DNA of 24,623 nt from a virus, in IMG/VR virus record IMGVR_UViG_3300039159_000817, positions 1 through 24,623 of that record; one strand, written 5' to 3'. Numbering within the stretch: position 1 is the stretch's first letter; each line of letters begins with the position of its first letter. The notes beneath the pieces are model-generated. The model was not told where the DNA came from, searched no databases, and saw nothing but the letters and a program-made list of their open reading frames with translations. The translations under genes were made by a program, and so were the position numbers. Positions 13,382 through 20,360 of the stretch are shown piece after piece.

Positions 13382-14721
13382 GCGGCGGCTTCGGGTTGGG
13401 TTTCAGGCGCAGCCGGGGCGGCGTCGCCCAGCCGTTCAGCTTTCACGGCCGCGAAGGTCCGGCCATCGCCGTCGAGGATTGCGTCCCGACCGGTGTAGGC
13501 CTGCCAGCGTTCGACGGCCACATCGATGTAGGCCGGGCTGATTTCCATTGCGAAGACACGGCGGCCATTGGCCTCGCCCGCCATGATTTGCGATCCCGAG
13601 CCACAGAACGGCTCGTAACAGAGCCCACCCCGTGCCACATGCTGGCGCATTGGGATACCAAAAGCATCCAGCGGCTTGGGCGTCGGATGGTCCGGACGGT
13701 CATCCTTTGCGAAACTGGGCAGCGCCCATGTCGATGGTAGGGTTTCCTCGGCCACCTTCGGCGGGCGGTTCGGACGGCGCCAGCCCATGAAGCAGGGCTC
13801 GTGCTTCCAGAGGTAATGCGACCGGGTCAGAACCCCGCGGTCCTTCACCCAGATGATCTGCTGGTGCACGAAGGCCCCGGCCTTTTCCCAGCAGGCCTCG
13901 AGCATTGCCTGGCGACGGGACGCGTGCCAGCAATACCAAGCAGCGTTCTCGGCGATCGCTTCCGCCACAGCGGCTGCGATGAAGCCATCGTAAAGTTCAG
14001 CCCCCTGCGAACTGTCATCCCAGGTCGTGCCATAGGACGCCGACCAGTCCTTGTTACGCGTCGGGTGGTTCGAGCCGTCGTAGTCCACGAGATACGGCGG
14101 GTCGGTCGCAAACAGGATCGCCCGCTCACCATTCATCAGACGGCGTACGTCGACCGCGCTGGTGCTATCACCGCACAGCAACCGGTGGTCACCAAGGATC
14201 CACAAATCGCCTGTCCGCGAAGCAGGGTTGCGCGGCGGTTCGGGGATGATCACCGGTGGCACAGAGCCACCGGCGCCACCTTCTTGCCCGTCCCCTTCCG
14301 GCACGTAGGCCAGCAGCTTGTCCAACTCGCCGTCGGAGAAGCCGACCAGCGACAGGTCGAAGTCCTCGGCCAGAAGATCGTTCAGTTCCGCCGACAGCAG
14401 CGCCTCATCCCATGTCCCGAGTTCGGTCAATTTGTTGTCGGCGATGCGATAGGCCCGGCGCTGCGCCTCGGTCAGATGCCCAAGCACGATCACCGGCGCT
14501 TCGGTCAGCCCCAGCTGCGTGGCCGCCAGCACCCGGCCATGGCCCGCGATCAGCTCGCCGTCCTCGGCCACGAGGCAAGGCACGGTCCACCCGAACTCGG
14601 CCATGCTGGCGGCGATCTTCGCGACCTGATCCGCGCCATGCGCCTTCGCATTGCGGGCATAAGGCTGCAGGCGCGCGAGCGACCATTGCTCGATGCGCTC
14701 CGGGGCGAAGCTGAGGGTCAT
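13378..14721 (-). CDS. ParB-domain DNA methyltransferase (beta-class N6-adenine or N4-cytosine)
   Basis: The 447-residue protein joins two domains. Residues 10-130 form a ParB/Srx-type domain, with LIAGHGRVLAATQLG (57-71) and AYRIADNKLTELGTWDEALL (90-109), as in many phage ParB-methylase fusions. Residues 170-430 form an amino-methyltransferase with DPPY (207-210, catalytic motif IV) preceding FCGSG (372-376, SAM-binding motif I), the beta-class order. HPTPKPLDAF (345-354) lies between them. The target sequence cannot be read by eye. Ribosome site AGGA (14730-14733) fits the ATG at 14721. Upstream lies a 469-bp hairpin-rich gap, so this gene may have its own promoter and head a methylase sub-operon with the cytosine methylase. 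It is likely to protect phage DNA from host nucleases or to influence expression. Confidence 0.93.
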   Translation of the reverse strand: MTLSFAPERIEQWSLARLQPYARNAKAHGADQVAKIAASMAEFGWTVPCLVAEDGELIAGHGRVLAATQLGLTEAPVIVLGHLTEAQRRAYRIADNKLTELGTWDEALLSAELNDLLAEDFDLSLVGFSDGELDKLLAYVPEGDGQEGGAGGSVPPVIIPEPPRNPASRTGDLWILGDHRLLCGDSTSAVDVRRLMNGERAILFATDPPYLVDYDGSNHPTRNKDWSASYGTTWDDSSQGAELYDGFIAAAVAEAIAENAAWYCWHASRRQAMLEACWEKAGAFVHQQIIWVKDRGVLTRSHYLWKHEPCFMGWRRPNRPPKVAEETLPSTWALPSFAKDDRPDHPTPKPLDAFGIPMRQHVARGGLCYEPFCGSGSQIMAGEANGRRVFAMEISPAYIDVAVERWQAYTGRDAILDGDGRTFAAVKAERLGDAAPAAPETQPEAAA

Positions 14722-15190
14722 ATGGGGCGTCCTGTTGGAGGATGGGCTGGCTTCCGGGCTGGACCCCGGTTGAGGAATCCATGCCGGATTTCATCGACCG
14801 CAGGAGTCCAGAGGTATCCACCTCGGAGTCCACCAGCCAAGCGCCTGTTTTATTGTAATATCTCAGCGGTTTTCGGGTGGCTTCCCGAGGGGGAGGCTTC
14901 CCAAAAATCCGGCCCTGTCGCTAGCGATGTGCCGCGCTTCGCCCGCCAGCATACGTTTTCGGCCCGAAAGGAACCGGAAAACAATGACTTGACGGATCGG
15001 GCTGCCATCTGGCTCCGGCTGGACCCCGGTTCGAACTCTGGGGTCCACCACGGCATCCATCCCGAGACCGATTGCGCGAGCGGTCTCCCACACGCGCCTC
15101 TCCCGAGTATATCCAATTCATACCCTCGGGAGATGGTTTCTGTCTCAGCGAAAACTGTCCGGCGGACACTTTCCCATGTGGCGCGCAGGG
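14722..15190. other. 469-bp intergenic region rich in hairpins and short repeats
   Basis: No coding frame here is convincing. The stretch holds three consecutive dyads: GGACCCC-12 nt-GGGGTCC (15020-15045), GAGACCG-10 nt-CGGTCTC (15064-15087) and CTCCCGAG-17 nt-CTCGGGAG (15100-15132). There is also a 10-bp palindrome TCGCTAGCGA (14918-14927) and a 15-bp direct repeat GGCTGGACCCCGGTT (14757-14771 and 15017-15031). An AT-rich patch contains a -10-like TACAAT on the minus strand (14857-14852) without a good -35. Possible readings are promoter plus operator for the methylase genes, a noncoding RNA, or the remnant of a deleted gene. Confidence 0.55.
14757..15031. repeat. 15-bp direct repeat GGCTGGACCCCGGTT
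   Basis: The same 15 bases occur at 14757-14771 and 15017-15031, 260 bp apart, near the two ends of the intergenic region. The second copy forms the left part of a GGACCCC/GGGGTCC dyad. The repeat could mark a past insertion or deletion, or be two binding sites. Confidence 0.5.
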
Positions 15191-15619
15191 TTACGCGCCA
15201 CTGGCCAGTTCAATCACCCGTTCCTTCGACAGGTTGCGGTTGAACCGCCGCTTGTTGAGGGTCAGCGCGATGACGGAAATCCCGAATTGCCAGTGTTGAT
15301 GGGCTGCCGAGCGATGCAAACCGACGGCCCAGCAGATCTCCTTCCAGCGTTCGCCATGCGCCTTCATCCAGACGATCTTGCCGTCGACAGGCTCGAGGCA
15401 GGCCGTCCAGGTCAGCGTCTCCTCCATCCGGCTGATCGCCTGCGGCGAAGGCAGCACGCGCATCGGCTTCGGCTCCTGCCCCACCTTGTCTGCGAAGCTG
15501 TAGACAAACTCTGGCCAGGTGCTGAAGTAGCCCTGCCGCCGAGGCTCAGGCAGGCGCTTCAGAACATAGGCGGCTTCGGCCAGCCGTTCCTCGACCAGCG
15601 CGGGGGTCCAGATGGTCAT
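15191..15619 (-). CDS. DUF6362 family protein
   Basis: The 142-residue protein matches the DUF6362 type of phage proteins by recall: TIWTPALVEERLAEAAYVLK (2-21), then FSTWPEFVYSFADKVGQ (32-48), and GERWKEICWAVGLHRSAAHQ (89-108). The last stretch looks like a helix-turn-helix, and the C-terminus is basic (LNKRRFNRNLSKERV). Function is unknown; a DNA-binding role is plausible. The ATG at 15619 overlaps the preceding stop (ATGA) and has GGGAGG upstream. A longer in-frame reading extending to 15922 overlaps two other genes and is rejected. It is the last gene before the hairpin-rich gap. Confidence 0.87.
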   Translation of the reverse strand: MTIWTPALVEERLAEAAYVLKRLPEPRRQGYFSTWPEFVYSFADKVGQEPKPMRVLPSPQAISRMEETLTWTACLEPVDGKIVWMKAHGERWKEICWAVGLHRSAAHQHWQFGISVIALTLNKRRFNRNLSKERVIELASGA

Positions 15620-15822
15620 CGTTGCACCTCCCGCCCACTCATTGCCGTGCCGTAGAGTTTCTCGCCAAGCTGACGCACCAACTCCCGTTCCGGCCAGGTC
15701 AGACGGTGATCGTCGATGGCGACAGCCAGCAAGCCCTGTTCCCGCCAGCCGTCGCGCTTGACCTCGTCGGGATTGCGGCGATGGCCACCATAGCCTTTCG
15801 GCATGAAACGCATCCCGGTCAT
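15616..15822 (-). CDS. small basic protein of unknown function
   Basis: The 68-residue product is not recognised as a named family. It is basic and begins TGMRFMPKGYGGHRRNPDEV, followed by KRDGWREQGLLAVAIDDHRL. A helical C-terminal part reads TWPERELVRQLGEKLYG. The WPERELVRQLGEKLYG end resembles small phage proteins that follow RuvC-like genes. It overlaps the resolvase stop by ATGA and the DUF6362 start by ATGA, so it is embedded in a coupled trio. No membrane segment or Cys motif. Confidence 0.8.
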   Translation of the reverse strand: MTGMRFMPKGYGGHRRNPDEVKRDGWREQGLLAVAIDDHRLTWPERELVRQLGEKLYGTAMSGREVQR

Positions 15823-16358
15823 TGCAAGCCCCCCTTGGTCTCGAGCGCCCAGAACAGGATCGCGATGGCATCGGCCTCATTGTCGTCGGCGGGGCTGAAG
15901 CCACGGGCCCGGGCGGCGGCAATCATCGCATCCTTGTCGGCATTGCCCTTGCCGGTGGCGTGGCGCTTGATGGTGCCCACCGGGACGCCCTCGTAAGGCA
16001 CGCCGCGCAATTCGGCCCAAGCGGTCAGCGTGGCCATGAGGCCGCCGTAGACGTGGGCGGCGTCGGTGCCGGCATGACGACGGACCTCTTCGAACCAGAT
16101 GGCAGCGATGGGTCCGGACAGACGGTCCAACTCGCCCAGCCAGTTGGTGAACCGCAGGTAGCGCATGCCCCCACCATCGAACCGCCCCGGGCGGAAGGAC
16201 ACGGTGCCGCTGGTGATCAGACCATCGGCGCCATGCAGGGCCCAGCCAGTGGTGGTGCCGAGATCGAGCGCCAGGATGGTGCGTTGGCCCTGCGCTGGCA
16301 GAATAAGCGTTTTCTGGGTTGCGCCAAGATTGGCGTTGGCGAGAGTCGTATCAGCCAT
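15819..16358 (-). CDS. RuvC-like Holliday-junction resolvase
   Basis: The 179-residue protein has the RNase H-fold resolvase pattern of RuvC: TILALDLGTTTGWAL (27-41) with the first catalytic Asp32, IAAIWFEEVRRHAG (84-97) with Glu90/91, a basic VPVGTIKRHATGKGNADKDA (125-144), and FSPADDNEADAIAILFW (154-170) with the final acidic pair. Such phage enzymes cut branched DNA before packaging or during recombination. The start at 16358 is set by AGGAG at 16366-16370. The same frame stays open back to 16772 through a repeat array, but that part has no family similarity. It is the first gene after the array and is coupled to the next gene by ATGA. Confidence 0.9.
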   Translation of the reverse strand: MADTTLANANLGATQKTLILPAQGQRTILALDLGTTTGWALHGADGLITSGTVSFRPGRFDGGGMRYLRFTNWLGELDRLSGPIAAIWFEEVRRHAGTDAAHVYGGLMATLTAWAELRGVPYEGVPVGTIKRHATGKGNADKDAMIAAARARGFSPADDNEADAIAILFWALETKGGLQ

Positions 16359-16480
16359 GAGTGGTCTCCTCTTCTGGTTGGCTGCTCGGGTGGAAGACGA
16401 CGGTGGTTGATGCTTGCCGGTACCGGCCGCCGTCGTCGGATTGATCTCGGCCCACAACTTCGGCCCGAGAAGATTGCCCA

Positions 16481-16537
16481 GGGGTGGGTGGTGGACCTCC
16501 CACCTTGCGGGGGAGTCCACCCACCCCTTTAGGGGTG
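16481..16537. other. two competing hairpins upstream of the resolvase gene
   Basis: A long hairpin pairs GGGGTGGGTGG (16481-16491) with CCACCCACCCC (16517-16527), with an inner stem CTCCC/GGGAG (16497-16501, 16511-16515) and a 9-nt loop. A second dyad, CACCCCT-TT-AGGGGTG (16522-16537), uses the same CACCCC arm, so only one of the two can form at once. On the minus-strand transcript this lies between the primase gene and the resolvase. There is no U-tract. Confidence 0.5.
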
Positions 16538-16542
16538 CTATT

Positions 16543-16743
16543 TCCGTGTTCTGCGTTCTGACGTAAGCCATTGAACTTGATGGGAGATTTCCAGAACACG
16601 GATGAGCAAGTGGCAGACCGCAATCCGTGTTCTGCGTTCTGGCGTAACTCATTGGTTTTGTTTCGAGAATTCCAGAACTCAGAACACGGTGACGCAGAAC
16701 ACGGCCTGTGTTCTGGCCAGAACACGGACGATCCGTGTTCTGG
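16543..16743. repeat. array of CCGTGTTCTG boxes (candidate origin or operator)
   Basis: Seven exact copies of CCGTGTTCTG or its complement occur in 200 bp: plus at 16544, 16625 and 16733; minus at 16592, 16680, 16695 and 16718. An eighth with one mismatch is at 16706. Some are paired: GTGTTCTGG-CCAGAACAC (16708-16725) is a perfect 18-bp palindrome. CCAGAACACGGA-CGA-TCCGTGTTCTGG (16717-16743) is a perfect 12-bp dyad. Two copies belong to a longer direct repeat of about 31 bp (starting 16543 and 16624). The array lies between the stop of the primase-helicase gene and the resolvase. Clustered direct and inverted boxes next to replication genes are typical of phage origins and of multi-site operators. 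Confidence 0.75.
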
Positions 16744-16768
16744 AAAAGGCTCTTCTCAGATGCCAAAG

Positions 16769-19180
16769 TCATGCCTCACCCCCGTCCTGATCGACCCAGA
16801 CTTCCGGGTTCTCGACGGGCAAGAGCGCTCCGGATTGGGGGCACATGAAGTCGGACGGGAACACCCGAATGAAGGCCGGGCACACCTCGCCGGTCTCGTC
16901 GTCGACCACTTCGCGGTCGGTGCGAAGTCGCATGTCCCTGACGCAGAGATATCCAAACTTCGACCGGTCCCGCTTGAGGCCCAGTTCTCTGATCTGATCT
17001 CCTCGCACGAACTTCACGTAACCCTTGGTGGCCAGCACGTGCAGGCGATCCCGGATGCTGGTCTGGCCACCGAGACTGCCCTTGTTCTCAAAGCTGGCCG
17101 CGAACTGGCTGAGCGTGAACATCTTCCCCTGTTCAGCCTGCTCACTGATCATATGGACGATCACACCACCCTTTCGGTCTCGTTCCGCATCATGTTTTGC
17201 CCCCACCTCTGCCCGCACCAACCGCTCGTTCATGGGGTTGATTTCGACCCATTCGCCCTTGACCTTGTCGACGATCTTGGGTGCCAGCGCCGGTCCGTTG
17301 CGCAACTCGATCTCCAGCTTGCGCTGCGGGTTGTCCTCATCGGGGCGATGCAAGATCAGCCCGGAGGTGTAGAAGCCGCGCAGTGCGCTTGCCCCGGAAA
17401 GAGCCAGAAACGGGTCATCCTTGACCTGCTGTTTCGAGAGTTTCTTGGTGTGGTGAACGAGGATGACGCCACAGTCCGGGTTAATGTGATCGCGCAGGAC
17501 CTCGACCCGGTCCTTCAGAAAGAACATCATCGCGCCGTTGTCGTTTTCGCCGCCACCGTCGGGACCGCCGTCGAAAAGATTGCGGATCGGATCGATGCAG
17601 ATGATGTCAACGGGCTCAGAAGGAAACGCGGCCCGGATCGCATGGGCGACGCCCACGCTGCCCTCGACATCAAGCAGCATCTTCAGCTTCGGTGTGGCGA
17701 CGAGGTTGTCGCGGGCAGCAGCCAGCAGCTTTGGCGGCAGGGTGATCTGCTGCAGCCGCTCCCGCAGATAATCATACTGGATCTCTGCCTGAAGGTAGAA
17801 GATCCGTAGCGGACGGGGGGGCGCGAAGCCAAGGAAGGGCACGCCCGCCGCCATGTGCACGAGCCAGGAGATCAGCAAATCGCTCTTGCCGATCTTGGGC
17901 GCGCCACCCAGCACCAGCATGCCACCCGGGGTCAGCACGCGCGGCGCGATGATGTCGGCAGGCATGGGGCTCTGGTCGTCAAGCAACGCCCCAAGCGTAA
18001 ATGTGGGCAGTTCGTTTGGCACTGGGGCTGCGCTGTCGAGGCGGATCAGCGGAGGCCCGTGCTTTTCGACATGGATGGCCCAGAGACGTTCGGACTCGCG
18101 CTTGAGCCGCTCCACAGGCCACTGCGGTCGGAGCATCGCGGCGTTATAGCCGCAGATGCCTTCCCAGCCTTCGTCCTTCGACATCCGGCCTTCGTGGACC
18201 ATTCGGATGAAATAACCGATGGCCGCTGAAGCGCCCTCGAAGCGGGACCAGCCATCTTGGCCGCCTTCGCGCACGGGCGTGACGAGGACATCGGCAACAC
18301 CGGGCTTGTCTGACGAAGAGAAGTCGGGCTGCAGGGTGACCCCCGGCGCAGGCGGCATATCAGCCACTGCCTCGATGAATTCGCCCAGATCGCGTTCCAG
18401 CGTCGGGTTTAGCCCCACGATCCGGACCTGTGTCTTCAGGCCGTTCTTGTAATGGACCGAGCCCGCCACCCGGATCGGCTGGTGGGCGGAGCGGAAATGC
18501 ATGTCGCCGTCGACCTTGGCGGCAATGTCACCGCGCAGGCGGCAGAGACGACGGATGTCGTCACCCTCGGCGGGTTCGGTCAGTTTCCACCAGACATGCG
18601 CCTTCCGTTGGCCCTCAGGCGTGACCCCACCGCTTTCCACAACCATGGTGGGCGGGCCAAGGTGACGTTCAAGGTGGGCGCGCTTGGCAGCGATGTCGCC
18701 GCTGTCGATATCCACCACAACGGCCTGCATCTGCAGGATCTCGGCGGCCTTGGCCTGGCCGGGGGCAGCGACAGTGCCTGGGATCACATAGACGGCCGCG
18801 CCCTCGCGCGAGGCCCAAGTGGCGAAGGTGGCCATCTTGTAGGAGACGAACTCGCCCATCTCGATCCAGATGTTATGTGGTCGGCCGTCGATACCCTGCC
18901 CCTTGTCGATGAAACTGCGGACCGGGATCAGCCCGTCGCAGTAGCCAAAGACCACCTGCATGAACTGCGCGATCTGATCAGGGTCCGGCTCGTCGCCGAA
19001 CGGATCGATCTGCGGGGCGGCATCGTTGAAGTCGCGCCACGGATTGAAATGGACGATGTTCTGCAGCGGTGCTGCGGGCGGGAGGGGTGTGTCTTGCGCG
19101 GGTTTCTCGGGTTCGTTGCTCATGATCGTGACCTCGGGCGTGTCGAATGTGTCGGGCGGGTTCTTTGGGGCATCGCTCAT
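16769..19180 (-). CDS. primase-helicase: AEP primase-like domain fused to RepA-type AAA ATPase
   Basis: The 803-residue protein appears to combine priming and unwinding for phage replication. Residues about 70-260 resemble a RepB/AEP-type primase: AVVVDIDSGD (153-162) with the DxD pair Asp157/Asp159, VESGGVTPEGQRKAHVWWKL (181-200), and HQPIRVAGSVHYKNG (233-247). Residues about 410-640 form a RecA-fold ATPase: Walker A LGGAPKIGKSDLL (424-436), Walker B DIICIDPIRN (525-534), then VILVHHTKK (572-580) and LSGASALRGF. The C-terminal part (about 690-760) looks winged-helix-like. The start at 19180 gives an ATGA overlap with the nuclease gene. An alternative ATG at 19123 has a better GAGG ribosome site. 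No phage DNA polymerase gene is visible, so the host replisome is presumably recruited. Confidence 0.9.
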   Translation of the reverse strand: MSDAPKNPPDTFDTPEVTIMSNEPEKPAQDTPLPPAAPLQNIVHFNPWRDFNDAAPQIDPFGDEPDPDQIAQFMQVVFGYCDGLIPVRSFIDKGQGIDGRPHNIWIEMGEFVSYKMATFATWASREGAAVYVIPGTVAAPGQAKAAEILQMQAVVVDIDSGDIAAKRAHLERHLGPPTMVVESGGVTPEGQRKAHVWWKLTEPAEGDDIRRLCRLRGDIAAKVDGDMHFRSAHQPIRVAGSVHYKNGLKTQVRIVGLNPTLERDLGEFIEAVADMPPAPGVTLQPDFSSSDKPGVADVLVTPVREGGQDGWSRFEGASAAIGYFIRMVHEGRMSKDEGWEGICGYNAAMLRPQWPVERLKRESERLWAIHVEKHGPPLIRLDSAAPVPNELPTFTLGALLDDQSPMPADIIAPRVLTPGGMLVLGGAPKIGKSDLLISWLVHMAAGVPFLGFAPPRPLRIFYLQAEIQYDYLRERLQQITLPPKLLAAARDNLVATPKLKMLLDVEGSVGVAHAIRAAFPSEPVDIICIDPIRNLFDGGPDGGGENDNGAMMFFLKDRVEVLRDHINPDCGVILVHHTKKLSKQQVKDDPFLALSGASALRGFYTSGLILHRPDEDNPQRKLEIELRNGPALAPKIVDKVKGEWVEINPMNERLVRAEVGAKHDAERDRKGGVIVHMISEQAEQGKMFTLSQFAASFENKGSLGGQTSIRDRLHVLATKGYVKFVRGDQIRELGLKRDRSKFGYLCVRDMRLRTDREVVDDETGEVCPAFIRVFPSDFMCPQSGALLPVENPEVWVDQDGGEA

Positions 19181-19947
19181 CCTGCCTGCCCCCAGCAGCG
19201 CCCAGCGTGCGAGCAGAAGCGGCATTCGAAGAAGTCACGGTTGGCGGCGATGCGCGGCAACAGATCGCCTGCATCGGTGGCCTGAAGGATCCGCACCGCC
19301 CGGTCGGACATGCGCTGTGCGACGTCTGCATCGAAGGGCACCAACTCGTGGTACAATTCGGCAGTGTCTTTGTTGATCGCAGTGAACAGAGCGGGGGCTG
19401 CCGAAATGCCCGGAACCGAAGGTTCCATATAGGCCTGGTAGATCGCGATCTGCGCGGCATAGACCGGCTTGGAGACCGTGACCCCGTCCTTCACGCAGGC
19501 GCGCCAGTTCTTGGCGTTCATCGTCTTGCACTCCCAAAGTGCCGGGGTGCGCAGACCGAGTGATGAGGGGGCGTCGGCGATGATCCCGTCGACATGGCCA
19601 CGGATGCGGCCACCAGCGACGGAAAAGCCGAACTGTTCACCATCGGGCCGATTGCCCTTACGGGTGTAAAGGTCGATCCCGGCCGCACGCAGCCAGCGGA
19701 TCGCGAGATCCTCGAGCTGGTGGCCGATCTCGAAGATCCGCAGCGTCTGGCCGCCGAAATCCGCGCCTTCGTCCTTGGGCGCGCCCGCGAATTCGAACTG
19801 CAGGGCCCGTTCGCAGGCATACCCCAGCCGCGATGCGCCGAGATAGGTCCGGGGCGGCGTGGCCTCTCGCTCGGAGATAAGTGCGGCGTCGACCAATCCG
19901 TTGATCCGGTCGGCCATGGAGGGACGCGGGTTGAAATCCAGTGTCAA
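19177..19947 (-). CDS. Cas4/RecB-like PD-(D/E)XK nuclease with Fe-S cysteines
   Basis: The 256-residue protein shows PD-(D/E)XK nuclease residues: GHVDGII (117-123, Asp120) and ALWECKTMN (136-144, Glu139 and Lys141), with an upstream His76 in EIGHQLEDLA. It also has the cysteine layout of Cas4 and AddB iron-sulfur nucleases: Cys45 in GYACERAL, then Cys242, Cys245 and Cys251 in FECRFCSHAGRCW. Such enzymes trim DNA ends, here probably during phage recombination or replication. The start is TTG at 19947: GGAGGTG lies at 19959-19953 and the codon overlaps the upstream stop as TTGA. An ATG at 19917 is possible. There is no CRISPR array or cas gene nearby, so it should be read as a phage exonuclease. 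Confidence 0.88.
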   Translation of the reverse strand: MTLDFNPRPSMADRINGLVDAALISEREATPPRTYLGASRLGYACERALQFEFAGAPKDEGADFGGQTLRIFEIGHQLEDLAIRWLRAAGIDLYTRKGNRPDGEQFGFSVAGGRIRGHVDGIIADAPSSLGLRTPALWECKTMNAKNWRACVKDGVTVSKPVYAAQIAIYQAYMEPSVPGISAAPALFTAINKDTAELYHELVPFDADVAQRMSDRAVRILQATDAGDLLPRIAANRDFFECRFCSHAGRCWGQAG

Positions 19948-20360
19948 AACGGCACCTCCGATGATGCGGCGATGCGCGACATCTCAGCCCCATAGCCTTC
20001 CAGCACCTCCTCGATCAGCGCGGTCACGTCAGTGGCTGTGAGATCGCGGAGCCGCTTGTCCCAGCCAATCTGGTCCATCGTCTGGCCCAGCCGCTTCATC
20101 ACCAACGCGATGGCGAGACGTTCATCCTCTGTGGTTCCCTGCATGGTCAGTCCTTTGCGATGGTGAGCCGCGAACCATGCCTGGCAGGGCATCGAGCAGA
20201 ACCAGCGATGGTTGCGGGGGCGTGGTTTGGTCGGGTTGAAAAAGCCGAAGCCTTGCGCGGGTCGCAGGCAAACGGCGCAGGGTTGAAGGCGCGGGTGCCA
20301 GTGCCGCGCGGGGTCCGCAGTCGGTTCGGGTGGGGATGCGATGTATGCGCCATGGTTCAC
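19944..20360 (-). CDS. DUF6511-like zinc-ribbon protein
   Basis: The 138-residue protein carries a CxxC...CxxxC zinc-ribbon-like pair, PCAVCLRPAQGFGF (27-40) and HRWFCSMPCQAWF (51-63). A helical C-terminal domain follows with GTTEDERLAIALVMKRLGQT and LRDLTATDVTALIEEVLEGY. I recall this combination as DUF6511, a phage family of unknown function. The start is GTG at 20360, supported by GGGAGG a few bases upstream and by a GTGA overlap with the helicase stop. Its own stop overlaps the nuclease start as TTGA. Position between a helicase and a nuclease suggests an accessory of recombination or replication. Confidence 0.83.
   Translation of the reverse strand: MNHGAYIASPPEPTADPARHWHPRLQPCAVCLRPAQGFGFFNPTKPRPRNHRWFCSMPCQAWFAAHHRKGLTMQGTTEDERLAIALVMKRLGQTMDQIGWDKRLRDLTATDVTALIEEVLEGYGAEMSRIAASSEVPF

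Noticed and set aside
15020-15045. tRNA-like T-arm (GGTTCGAACT with flanking stem)
   Set aside because: Only a 7-bp stem with a TTCGAA loop is present; there is no acceptor, D or anticodon arm at the right spacing.
13801-15243. 480-codon plus-strand open frame opposite the ParB-methylase
   Set aside because: Low-complexity, Arg/Pro/Gly-rich shadow of a well-supported methylase gene; part of it crosses the hairpin-rich gap without any start signal.
16543-16743. CRISPR array
   Set aside because: The repeats are 10-12 bp, irregularly spaced and in both orientations, unlike CRISPR; no cas genes are present despite the Cas4-like nuclease.
16359-16772. In-frame N-terminal extension of the RuvC-like gene across the repeat array
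   Set aside because: AGGAG at 16366-16370 marks the start at 16358. The extension has no resolvase similarity and consists of translated repeats; I keep it only as an observation on the repeats.
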